NCBI GenBank assembly: GCA_903854795.1
Contig: CAINXF010000190.1
Coordinates: 1-7,525 of the forward strand
Source of the DNA: Candidatus Kerfeldbacteria bacterium
GTDB taxonomy: Bacteria; Patescibacteriota; Patescibacteriia; SBBC01
DNA: 7,525 bases
Reading direction: 5' to 3'
Positions within the stretch are counted from its first letter, which is position 1. Every line of letters begins with the position of its first letter. The notes under the pieces were generated by a model. It had not been told where the DNA came from and made no database searches. It saw only the letters and a list, made by a program, of their open reading frames with translations. Made by a program: the position numbers and the translations under genes. Shown one piece after another: positions 1-6,079 of the stretch.

Positions 1-3000
1 GATGTTGACCAGGAAGGTCGTGGTCACGGACTGGCCCGGTGTCAGGTTGCCGATCGTGAACGACTTGGTCGTCGTGCCATCAGCCGCGAAGGTGAAGCCG
101 GTCGGGAGCGTGTCGGTCATGACGACGTTCTTTGCGGTGTCGGTCGCGGTCGAGGCGTTCGTGACGACCACGGTGTAGTTCACGACCTTGCCTGGCGTGG
201 TGAACGTCGTGAGGTCGTTGGACTTCGTGATTGAGAGGATCGGACCCGACTGTACCGTCGTATTGGCCACCGATTGGACCGGTCCAACTTCGTTAGTCGT
301 GAACACCGCGGTGTTGGTGATGACGGTCGCGTTGGCGAGCGGTGCTGCCACTTTGACGGTCATCGTGACCGTGCCGTGCTCGCCGGGGTTGCGGTTGCCG
401 AGCGTCCATGTCTCGGTATTCGATGCGTTGGCGGGCGTGCAGGTGCCGGTCGTGGTGCCGCAGTCTGCCAAAACGAACGTCGTGTTCGTCGGGAGCGCGT
501 CAGTGATCTTCGCGCCGGTGACCGGGGCGTTACCCGCGATCGACCAGGTGATCGTGTACACGAGGTTGTTGCCCGGGACGACGGTTGCCGCGCCGGTCTT
601 CGTGACGACGATGGTCGAACCTGCGGTGACGTTCGTATCGACCGAGGATGAACCGTGCCACAGACACTGTGGGCCGTCGATCGGCGCCACGGTCGACAAC
701 GATACGCGTGCGTCTTCCCGAATGTCGCTGCAGCCGAGGACTGCCGTGTTCGTGATCTTCGTCGTGCCGAACGGCATGAGCGAGTCGACGGTCGCCTGGT
801 ACGTGAAGACCTTGGTGCCGTGAGCGTTGACGTTGAATCCCTGCCAGGTGATCGTACGTGTAGTGACATCGTAGTTCGTCGCGTCGACGATCGGAAGCAT
901 CGGTGTGAGGTAGGAGGGCACGACGTCAGTGACCTTCGCATCGTTGATGTTCTGATCGCTCGGGTTGGTGACCGTGATCGTGTACGTCAGGACGTCGCCT
1001 GGGGTCGCCGTCGCTTTGTTGACCGTTTTCACGATCGTGAGCGGGGTGAACGTGTTCGTGATCGCGCAGGTTGCGGACTGGCCGACGCCGAGCATGATCT
1101 GGTTCCCTTCGACGGACGCGCCGTCGCAGGTCCATGCGCTTGCGGTGTACCCAGGGATGCTGGATTCACCGAGCGTATAAGTGCCCGCGAGGAAGTTCGA
1201 TCCGCTCGTCACGCCGGAGGTGCCATAGAGCGGCGTCTCGGTGCCTGTTGCGGAGAGTTGCCAGGCGCTTGCGGGGAGCGGCGAGTTCTCGCTCACGTGC
1301 TTCACAAGGGTGAGTGACGGCGCGATGTCCTCGTTGGTGATCGTGCAGGTCTTTTCCTCACCATTCGCGATCTTGCCAGAGCAGTCTTCACCGACGCTCA
1401 TAGCATACCCAGTGTGGTCGCCCTCGGAGACCGTGAAGTCGCCGGTGCTGAGTGTGACGGTAGTGCCATCCTCGTTACCAGAGAAGGATGAGTTTGAGAC
1501 GTTTCTTCCAGTGACAAGCATCGTGAACGCGTCGGCTTTCTTTACACCGCCGTTATTGTTGATGATGTGTTTCTTAACGATGAGCATCCCGGGTTTGTCG
1601 TTGTTGGTGACCGTGCAAGTCTTCGTTCCGCTCGTCGACATGGTGCCGGTACAGTCAGCGGAATAGCTTGTGGCATAGCCAGCATCAACATCTTCGGTGA
1701 CATTGTAGGTCTTGCCGACAGGGATACTCACCGAGGTTCCGGTAGCACTGCCGTTGAAGTCACCCGGTGTTCCGTTGGACGCATGCAGCTTGAACATGTC
1801 GGCCGTTTTCAAACCACCGTTGTCGTTGATGACGTTCTTGATGACGGTGAGCGTGCCATTGCAGGCCGTGTTGGTCGTCACCTCGTTGGTCCACATGCCA
1901 TCAGGGAATTGGTCAGCGAACGCTTCGCCTTTGTTCATGATCGTCTTGCAGTATGCGCCGTCGTTGACCTTGACTTTGAACGTCAGGTCTCCTGATTCGC
2001 CAGGCACCACCGTATGCGCGTTCCACGTCAGTGTGGAGCCGGTCTTGCTGTAGTCGACGCCCGCTGGGTGGCTACCGTCGATGTACGTCGTGTTCGCCGG
2101 AATGGTGTCTTTCATGATGACGCCACCGCCCGTGCAGTTCGCGTTGCCCTTATTCTCGTAATGGAGCGTGTAGGTCAGGGTATCGCCTGGTTTGGCGGTA
2201 TGGTCTCCCGATGGATCGACCTTCTTCGAGTAGTCGAACACGCACTTCCCGACGGGCGTGTCGTTGAACGATGTCGAGCTGGTCGGGTGGTCATACGAGA
2301 GCGTCACCTTATGCGTGTCCGTGCTGCGATTCCAACCGGTCGGTGCGACGGTTTCCGTGACGTCGTACGATTTGCTGCTGTCGAGGTTGTTGAAGACGAC
2401 GACGCCATCGGCGGTCGCGTCCGGTGCGACGCCATCTGTGATGGCAATGCAGCCGGTCGTCGAATTATGTGGGCAGACCTTGAAGGTGGCGCCTGCAAGG
2501 GGAGTCGCGCCATCGTTCTGGTATTTGTAGACGGTAATAGTACCTTTTGGAGTGTAGGCGTTGGTTATTGTGCACGTTACCGTCTGTCCGGCGACAATTT
2601 TCTTGTCGACGCAGGTGTTTCCTGTTTGGGTGTAGGGGAGACCATTGAGTGTCTCGTCGGCCGAATATTTTTGCCCAGCCGTTAATCCGTCGAACGTGAC
2701 GAAGTCTTTACCGGCCGCTGGGCTGGTGTAGGTTCCGGTGTTATTGAGTCGAATACCGAACTGTTCCGCCTTCGCTGTTCCACCAGAGACAACCTTCGTG
2801 ACCTTTAATGATCCGATACAGGCGGTCGTGACTGTGGTTGAAGTGGTGTTGCTACTAACGACTTGTCTTGGCGTCAATCGCATCAATTCGTCGGCGTATC
2901 CCTTGGCGGTGTTTTCGTACGTCTTTGTCGTGCAGCTTGGAACATCATTGATTGTGACCTGGAATGTCACGTGTCCATATTCTTTCGGCGAAATATTGTT

Positions 3001-3819
3001 GGTGTCCCAGCTGAGTAGGCTGGCACCTAGCGTAAGATTTTCTATTGGATTTGCAACTGGGAAACCGATACCCACCAAGTCGCCGAACGGATAGCCAAAC
3101 TGGATTGGGAGTAGATTTCCAGATTCGGGTTTATCATTTTCTAACAGGTTTTCATTACCGTCGACTGATTCCGTATGGACGCCATTGTAGGTCAATCCGG
3201 TCGGAACAGTATCATCAATACGAACGCCACCGCCGTGACATACGGCATTACCGTTGTTCACGTAATCAATCTGGTATTCCAGTGTATCGCCTGGTTGGTT
3301 TGGGCCATTAGGATGAGTAATGTTCGATACAGACTTTGTTAACGTCAAGCCGCAGAGTTTGGCCACGCCATCGACGCGGTAATTATCTGATTTGTTGCCG
3401 TACGTAACGTGGAATTCGCCATTGTCATCGCTTTTGACGGTGTAGGCTTTGAAGCAGACATTGCCGCTGTTGTCGGTTTGCTTCGAGCCGCTGGCCACCG
3501 TAACATTTGGTTTTGACGATGCGCCGCCTGGCTGGCCTACGATCGTCCAGCTGTAGGTATGATTATTGGTAAAACCACTGGCGTTAATGTAGACATTATC
3601 GCCGACTTTGTAATGGTTGGCGTCTTGTGGTGCCCCGCAGGTGCCGGTGGTTGTCCAAATAGCGCCGGAATCGGTGGTTGCCGCGCTAGCCGCTGTTGGG
3701 GCAAGTAGCGCGCCGACCATGCTCACGTTGAGGATGGTGACGACGCCGACGAAGACGCTGATCGTCTTGAAGGCCTTTTCCTTGAAACTCTTCTTCTGGA
3801 TGAAATTGATGCTTGTCAT
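1..3819 (-). CDS. Large secreted multidomain surface protein (DUF11 and CnaB/SpaA-like domains), C-terminus outside window
   Basis: The frame has 1273 codons and no stop, and leaves the window at base 1, so the C-terminus and any anchor are unseen. Residues 1-46 are a signal peptide: a Lys-rich start, a hydrophobic core and an A-S-A/A cleavage site after A46. Then come an Ig-like N-terminal domain (about 47-153), DUF11-type domains (about 156-335, 525-653, 927-1053, 1069-1193 and 1194-end) and five CnaB/SpaA-like domains (336-426, 427-524, 654-744, 745-833, 834-926), four of which end in T-C-[TA]-[IV]-T-N. The DUF11 domains show the usual PGD-x-L-x-Y and D-x-[ILV]-P-x-x-x-T-[FY] motifs. Such proteins are usually extracellular stalks or adhesins; the ligand is unknown. 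The ATG at 3819 is the only ATG, GTG or TTG in frame back to the stop at 3958-3960. The only SD-like sequence (GAGGA, 3839-3843) lies 19 nt upstream, too far to be convincing. The N-terminal third is more AT-rich than the rest. Existence of the gene is near certain; its role is inferred. Confidence 0.93.
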   Translation of the reverse strand, partial: MTSINFIQKKSFKEKAFKTISVFVGVVTILNVSMVGALLAPTAASAATTDSGAIWTTTGTCGAPQDANHYKVGDNVYINASGFTNNHTYSWTIVGQPGGASSKPNVTVASGSKQTDNSGNVCFKAYTVKSDDNGEFHVTYGNKSDNYRVDGVAKLCGLTLTKSVSNITHPNGPNQPGDTLEYQIDYVNNGNAVCHGGGVRIDDTVPTGLTYNGVHTESVDGNENLLENDKPESGNLLPIQFGYPFGDLVGIGFPVANPIENLTLGASLLSWDTNNISPKEYGHVTFQVTINDVPSCTTKTYENTAKGYADELMRLTPRQVVSSNTTSTTVTTACIGSLKVTKVVSGGTAKAEQFGIRLNNTGTYTSPAAGKDFVTFDGLTAGQKYSADETLNGLPYTQTGNTCVDKKIVAGQTVTCTITNAYTPKGTITVYKYQNDGATPLAGATFKVCPHNSTTGCIAITDGVAPDATADGVVVFNNLDSSKSYDVTETVAPTGWNRSTDTHKVTLSYDHPTSSTSFNDTPVGKCVFDYSKKVDPSGDHTAKPGDTLTYTLHYENKGNANCTGGGVIMKDTIPANTTYIDGSHPAGVDYSKTGSTLTWNAHTVVPGESGDLTFKVKVNDGAYCKTIMNKGEAFADQFPDGMWTNEVTTNTACNGTLTVIKNVINDNGGLKTADMFKLHASNGTPGDFNGSATGTSVSIPVGKTYNVTEDVDAGYATSYSADCTGTMSTSGTKTCTVTNNDKPGMLIVKKHIINNNGGVKKADAFTMLVTGRNVSNSSFSGNEDGTTVTLSTGDFTVSEGDHTGYAMSVGEDCSGKIANGEEKTCTITNEDIAPSLTLVKHVSENSPLPASAWQLSATGTETPLYGTSGVTSGSNFLAGTYTLGESSIPGYTASAWTCDGASVEGNQIMLGVGQSATCAITNTFTPLTIVKTVNKATATPGDVLTYTITVTNPSDQNINDAKVTDVVPSYLTPMLPIVDATNYDVTTRTITWQGFNVNAHGTKVFTYQATVDSLMPFGTTKITNTAVLGCSDIREDARVSLSTVAPIDGPQCLWHGSSSVDTNVTAGSTIVVTKTGAATVVPGNNLVYTITWSIAGNAPVTGAKITDALPTNTTFVLADCGTTTGTCTPANASNTETWTLGNRNPGEHGTVTMTVKVAAPLANATVITNTAVFTTNEVGPVQSVANTTVQSGPILSITKSNDLTTFTTPGKVVNYTVVVTNASTATDTAKNVVMTDTLPTGFTFAADGTTTKSFTIGNLTPGQSVTTTFLVNI
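1042..1860 (-). repeat. Second block of tandem CnaB/SpaA-like domains (three copies)
   Basis: This encodes residues 654-926. Copies three and four are clearly related: both have an N-[DN]-N-G-G-[LV]-K near the start, a G-Y-A about 60 residues in, and a closing T-C-T-[IV]-T-N. Putative Lys-Glu-Asn triads are K661/E709/N739, K750/E799/N829 and K840/E885/N922. Cysteine pairs are C723/C735, C813/C825 and C898/C918. The fifth copy is the most divergent. Confidence 0.75.
1861..3354 (-). repeat. Duplicated four-cysteine DUF11 module (two copies flanking the first CnaB block)
   Basis: Residues about 156-334 and 526-653 are two related domains. Both carry P-G-D-T-L-x-Y, then N-x-G-N-A-x-C-x-G-G-G-V, then a D-x-[IV]-P motif. 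The four cysteines correspond: C156/C194/C296/C334 and C526/C562/C624/C653. The first copy is about 50 residues longer, with the extra length near residues 215-260. The CnaB block at 2248-2814 lies between them. Confidence 0.7.
2248..2814 (-). repeat. First block of tandem CnaB/SpaA-like domains (two copies)
   Basis: This encodes residues 336-524. Each copy opens with a strand of the form G-[ST]-[LI]-x-V-x-K and has a central x-[DT]-E-T and a closing Asn. The putative triads are K342/E389/N420 and K432/E489/N519. Cysteine pairs C403/C416 and C449/C457 could form disulfides. Known CnaB domains join Lys to Asn by an isopeptide bond catalysed by an acidic residue. That this happens here is inferred from residue placement only. 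Confidence 0.7.
3682..3819 (-). other. Sec signal peptide of the surface protein
   Basis: The first 46 residues have a basic n-region with five lysines between residues 9 and 18. A hydrophobic stretch follows (about 19-41, I-S-V-F-V-G-V-V-T-I-L...), then the small-residue sequence T-A-A-S-A-A. Cleavage after A46 fits signal peptidase I. A longer start at an ATT codon (3832-3834), better spaced from GAGGA, would add five residues but needs a rare initiation codon. Confidence 0.85.
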
Positions 3820-3894
3820 ATGCGTGTTGATAATGTTTTCCTCGTTATCGTTAGTTAAATTAATTGATTGTTGAGTGATAATCGATTTGGTTAC

Positions 3895-3978
3895 AAAAAA
3901 GCCAGCAAAACCTAATAAGTTTTTTAAGTATTCACGAACTCTCCAGCATCGTGGATCTTATGAAGTTTTGTTGGCTTT
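3895..3978 (-). terminator. Terminator-like nested hairpin in the surface-gene leader
   Basis: The outer stem pairs 3898-3911 with 3965-3978 (14 pairs; one G-T/A-C type mismatch, a wobble on the plus-strand RNA only). On the minus strand the second arm ends in GCTGGC followed by six T (3895-3900), the layout of an intrinsic terminator. The enclosed 53 nt fold further: 3915-3919 pairs with 3957-3961, and 3930-3937 with 3949-3956. It ends about 75 bases before the surface-gene ATG, so it would act on transcripts entering that gene. It could be an attenuator, the 3' end of a small RNA, or a block on antisense read-through. The plus-strand side has only a broken T tract. No folding energy was calculated. 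Confidence 0.5.
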
Positions 3979-4097
3979 CTCTTCCCTCCAAGGTGTTGTG
4001 CGAACGAGCAGGATCGGCGTTAGCCGTAAATGAGCGTACAATGAGCGATGAAATTCATGCGATTTTTCGCAAGTGAACGAGCGATTTCTGCTCAACC

Positions 4098-4126
4098 ACC
4101 TTAGTAGAAAGGAGGTAAATTGTCAA
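4098..4126 (-). promoter_or_regulatory. Candidate promoter of the surface protein gene
   Basis: On the minus strand a perfect -35 hexamer TTGACA (4121-4126) is followed after 17 bases by TAAGGT (4098-4103), a 3-of-6 match to the -10 consensus. Transcription would start near 4091 and give a leader of about 270 nt that includes the terminator-like hairpin. The -10 is weak, so confidence is limited. Confidence 0.4.
4106..4116 (+). promoter_or_regulatory. Orphan extended Shine-Dalgarno sequence (AGAAAGGAGGT)
   Basis: These 11 bases match the full complement of the usual bacterial 16S 3' tail. The only start nearby is TTG at 4120-4122, which opens a 13-codon frame (M-S-T-N-L-L-D-C-R-A-Y-P-L) ending with TAG at 4159-4161. 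No larger gene follows. It may drive a leader peptide or be a chance match; read on the minus strand it looks like an anti-SD. Confidence 0.35.
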
Positions 4127-4236
4127 CTAATTTACTGGATTGTCGTGCATATCCTTTGTAGGGTCGTTTTTGAGCCAAAAATGTGGCTCTAACCCCAAGT
4201 TGATCGAGGCGGACCGTCTACTTGATATAACTATAC

Positions 4237-4245
4237 TTATCCACA
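4237..4245 (+). promoter_or_regulatory. Perfect DnaA-box 9-mer TTATCCACA
   Basis: The sequence equals the strong E. coli DnaA-box consensus. It overlaps a palindrome CCAC-AG-GTGG (4241-4250). Only one exact copy is seen; a one-mismatch copy, TTATCAACA, lies on the minus strand at 3825-3833. There is no cluster of boxes and no dnaA or dnaN nearby, so this is not evidence of an origin. It could be a DnaA-responsive or other operator site, or chance. Confidence 0.35.
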
Positions 4246-4263
4246 GGTGGTATATGGAATTGG

Positions 4264-4292
4264 TTGAAATAACACGTAATGTTCGCTAAATA
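4264..4292 (+). promoter_or_regulatory. Candidate promoter of the pcm-manC-mltG-pyrH operon
   Basis: TTGAAA (4264-4269, 5 of 6 to consensus) lies 17 bases before TAAATA (4287-4292, 3 of 6), in an AT-rich segment upstream of pcm. A second possible -10, TATACT (4346-4351), sits 6 bases before the GTG start of pcm and would give a leaderless message, but it has no good -35. Confidence 0.35.
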
Positions 4293-4357
4293 TATACGTC
4301 TACGTAGGTTCGATTATTTCAGGCTTCGCACAGGATGCATTGCCGTATACTACTATC

Positions 4358-4975
4358 GTGAAAGAACTCATAGAATCGCTTTCGAGCAAGGGAATCCTGA
4401 AAACCCCTAGGATTATCAAGGTTTTTCAGGCGGTTGACCGGCGAAAGTTCGTTCATGCGGATTTTGACCAAGATGCGACGCTCGACGAGCCGTTGCCGAT
4501 AGGGTTCGGTCAGACGATCTCCCAGCCCCTGACGGTCGCGTTCATGCTCGAACTCCTGCAACCGGAGCAGGGGAATCACGTTCTTGATGTTGGGTCCGGT
4601 TCGGCGTGGTCCACGGCACTTCTCGCGGAAATCGTGGGTACCATGGGCAAGGTCTACGCCATGGAGCTCATACCCCAGTTGAAGGCGTTTGGCGAGGACA
4701 ATCTGCGCCGTGCTGGATATACGACGGTCGAACTGTTCATCGGCGACGGGAGCCGTGGATTATCGGAGTTCGCGCCGTACGATCGGATCCAGGTCGCGGC
4801 CGCCGCGCGTACAGTGCCACGCGCGCTCCTCGACCAGCTCGCGGTCGGCGGACGTCTCGTGATCCCGGTGGGCGAGTTTGTGCAGGAGATGGTGCTCATC
4901 GAGAAGCTCGGTAACGGCGACTTCCGCGAGCAGCGTTTCCCGGGATTCCAGTTCGTGCCGCTCGTAATCGATTAA
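4358..4975 (+). CDS. pcm: Protein-L-isoaspartate O-methyltransferase
   Basis: The enzyme uses S-adenosylmethionine to methylate isoaspartyl residues in aged proteins so that they can revert to aspartate; it is cytosolic. Numbered from a TTG at 4340, the family loop P-L-P-I-G-F-G-Q-T-I-S-Q-P spans residues 51-63. The SAM-binding motif V-L-D-V-G-S-G-S-A-W spans 81-90, and an acidic E109 closes the next strand. The C-terminal F-V-P-L-V is also typical. The length (205-211 residues) matches the family. The third glycine of the usual G-x-G-x-G is Ala89. I prefer GTG at 4358 because it starts where short Pcm homologues do and follows a TATACT box. TTG at 4340 adds six residues and has a weak AGGA only 4 bases upstream. 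It is first in a four-gene plus-strand cluster, 23 bases before manC. Confidence 0.93.
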   Translation: MKELIESLSSKGILKTPRIIKVFQAVDRRKFVHADFDQDATLDEPLPIGFGQTISQPLTVAFMLELLQPEQGNHVLDVGSGSAWSTALLAEIVGTMGKVYAMELIPQLKAFGEDNLRRAGYTTVELFIGDGSRGLSEFAPYDRIQVAAAARTVPRALLDQLAVGGRLVIPVGEFVQEMVLIEKLGNGDFREQRFPGFQFVPLVID

Positions 4976-4982
4976 TCAAATA

Positions 4983-4991
4983 TGCTACACT
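4983..4991 (+). promoter_or_regulatory. Extended -10 element directly upstream of manC
   Basis: TGCTACACT fits the extended -10 pattern TGN-TANNNT and ends 7 bases before the manC ATG (4999). Transcription would then begin at or next to the start codon, giving a leaderless mRNA. This fits the absence of any Shine-Dalgarno sequence in the 23-base gap after pcm. Confidence 0.4.
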
Positions 4992-4998
4992 GGTCCTT

Positions 4999-6078
4999 AT
5001 GAAGGCAGTAATTTTTGCGGGAGGAAGCGGCACGAGACTCTGGCCGGTTTCGCGGAGGAATTCGCCGAAGCAGGTTCAGACGTTCGGGGAGAATCAACAG
5101 ACATTGTTGCAGATGACGTTCGCGCGTCTTCGGCGTGGATGGTCGGCCGACAATATTTTTGTATCGACCGGTAGTTCCCAGTTTCCGATCGTGAAAAAGC
5201 AACTGAGAGGTCTTCCCAAAAGTCATTACATCTTGGAACCGGCGAAGCGCGATACCGCAGCAGCGATCGGACTCGTGGCCGCGTATCTCCATAAGCAGAA
5301 TCCCGGAGAGGTCATCTTTACCGCATGGACGGATCAGTACATCAAAGAGGAGCGTGAGTTCTTCCGTTTGGTAAAAGCCGCGGAACGGCTCGTGAAACAA
5401 CAACCGACCCGTACGGTGACTGTCGGTATTCGTCCGCGCTATCCCGACACAGGACTCGGGTACATCAAGATGGACAGCCAGGTGGGATCGATCGGATCAC
5501 ATGAGTTTTTTTCCGTCGATAGGTTCATCGAGAAGCCTGACCTCGTCCACGCAACGAAATACGTGAGCGACTGGCGGTATCTTTGGAACCCGGCATGGTT
5601 CGTGTTCAGGGCGGATGCGATGCTCGATAAATTCAAACGGTGGCTGCCGGAGTCGTACCGGATCTTGATGCAAATCCATCATGATATCGGGACAAAACGG
5701 GAACAGGAAACAATCAGACGCCTTTTTCCGAAATTGGAGAAGATCTCGATCGACTATGCGATCATGGAGCGCGACCGCCATATGCTGGTGTTCCCCGCGA
5801 ACATCACATGGCTCGATATCGGGAGTTGGCGAACGGTCCATGATATGCTCGCGGTAGACCCGACGCACAACATCGTCCGTGGAAAACACGTGGGCATAGA
5901 TTCCTCCGGGAACCTTATTTACTCGTATACCGACAAGGTCATTACTACGACTGGTCTTAGGAACATGGTGGTCATCGATACCAAAGATGCGCTCCTTATC
6001 TGTCCGAAGGATCGAGCTCAGGATGTGAAGAAAATTGTGACCGAGCTCGAGCGGCAGCGGATGCACCACCTTCTTTAA
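4999..6078 (+). CDS. manC: Mannose-1-phosphate guanylyltransferase (single-domain)
   Basis: It converts mannose-1-phosphate and GTP to GDP-mannose and pyrophosphate, the donor for mannose-containing surface glycans. The nucleotide-binding signature F-A-G-G-S-G-T-R-L-W-P with S-R-x-x-S-P-K-Q occupies residues 6-25. Other family motifs are I-L-E-P-A-K-R-D-T-A (78-87), F-I-E-K-P (176-180), W-N-P-A-W-F-V-F-R (196-204), S-I-D-Y-A-I-M-E (250-257) and W-L-D-I-G-S-W (271-277). At 359 residues it has the transferase domain only; the phosphomannose isomerase domain of bifunctional enzymes is absent. The usual Asp-His metal-site region reads A-W-T-D-Q (109-113), with Gln in place of His. There is no SD; see the -10 element upstream. 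The TAA is one base before the mltG ATG, so the two are probably co-translated. A related nucleotidyltransferase specificity cannot be excluded. Confidence 0.9.
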   Translation: MKAVIFAGGSGTRLWPVSRRNSPKQVQTFGENQQTLLQMTFARLRRGWSADNIFVSTGSSQFPIVKKQLRGLPKSHYILEPAKRDTAAAIGLVAAYLHKQNPGEVIFTAWTDQYIKEEREFFRLVKAAERLVKQQPTRTVTVGIRPRYPDTGLGYIKMDSQVGSIGSHEFFSVDRFIEKPDLVHATKYVSDWRYLWNPAWFVFRADAMLDKFKRWLPESYRILMQIHHDIGTKREQETIRRLFPKLEKISIDYAIMERDRHMLVFPANITWLDIGSWRTVHDMLAVDPTHNIVRGKHVGIDSSGNLIYSYTDKVITTTGLRNMVVIDTKDALLICPKDRAQDVKKIVTELERQRMHHLL

Positions 6079-6079
6079 T

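Larger units (their letters stand above)
3820..4357. other. Divergent intergenic region with regulatory structure
   Basis: I see no convincing protein gene in this stretch of about 540 bases. It separates the minus-strand surface gene from the plus-strand operon and should hold both promoters. From left to right it contains an AT-rich leader next to the surface gene (3820-3897), a nested hairpin ending in a minus-strand T run (3895-3978), and a small hairpin C-G-G-C/G-C-C-G (4015-4026). Then come AATGAGCG repeated at an 11-base step (4029, 4040), an ATGAA/TTCAT palindrome (4048-4058) and a GCGA/TCGC hairpin (4059-4070). Further right lie an orphan extended SD (4106-4116), a GAGCCA/TGGCTC hairpin (4172-4189), a DnaA-box 9-mer (4237-4245) and an AT-rich promoter-like segment (4264-4296). 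Confidence 0.7.

Noticed and set aside
188..1317. Long plus-strand open frames of about 210-220 codons opposite the surface gene
   Set aside because: They are antisense shadows. The minus-strand frame is open for 1273 codons with recognisable domains, and its Thr/Val/Asn/Gly-rich codons yield few stops on the other strand. The plus-strand products show no family motifs.
1042..2814. Nucleotide-level tandem repeat or mobile element in the surface gene
   Set aside because: The similarity is at the protein-domain level with diverged DNA. No terminal inverted repeats, target duplications or transposase were seen.
3998..4076. Chain of tiny overlapping plus-strand frames (12, 4 and 11 codons)
   Set aside because: Frames this short are expected by chance, and only the first has even a weak AGG upstream. 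There is no sign of coding constraint.
4106..4117. Fragment of a 16S rRNA 3' end on the minus strand (ACCTCCTTTCTA)
   Set aside because: Identity does not extend beyond about 12 bases on either side, so a strong SD on the plus strand or chance explains it better.
4237..4296. Replication origin suggested by the DnaA box and nearby AT-rich DNA
   Set aside because: There is only one exact box, no cluster, and no dnaA, dnaN or other origin-associated gene in the window.
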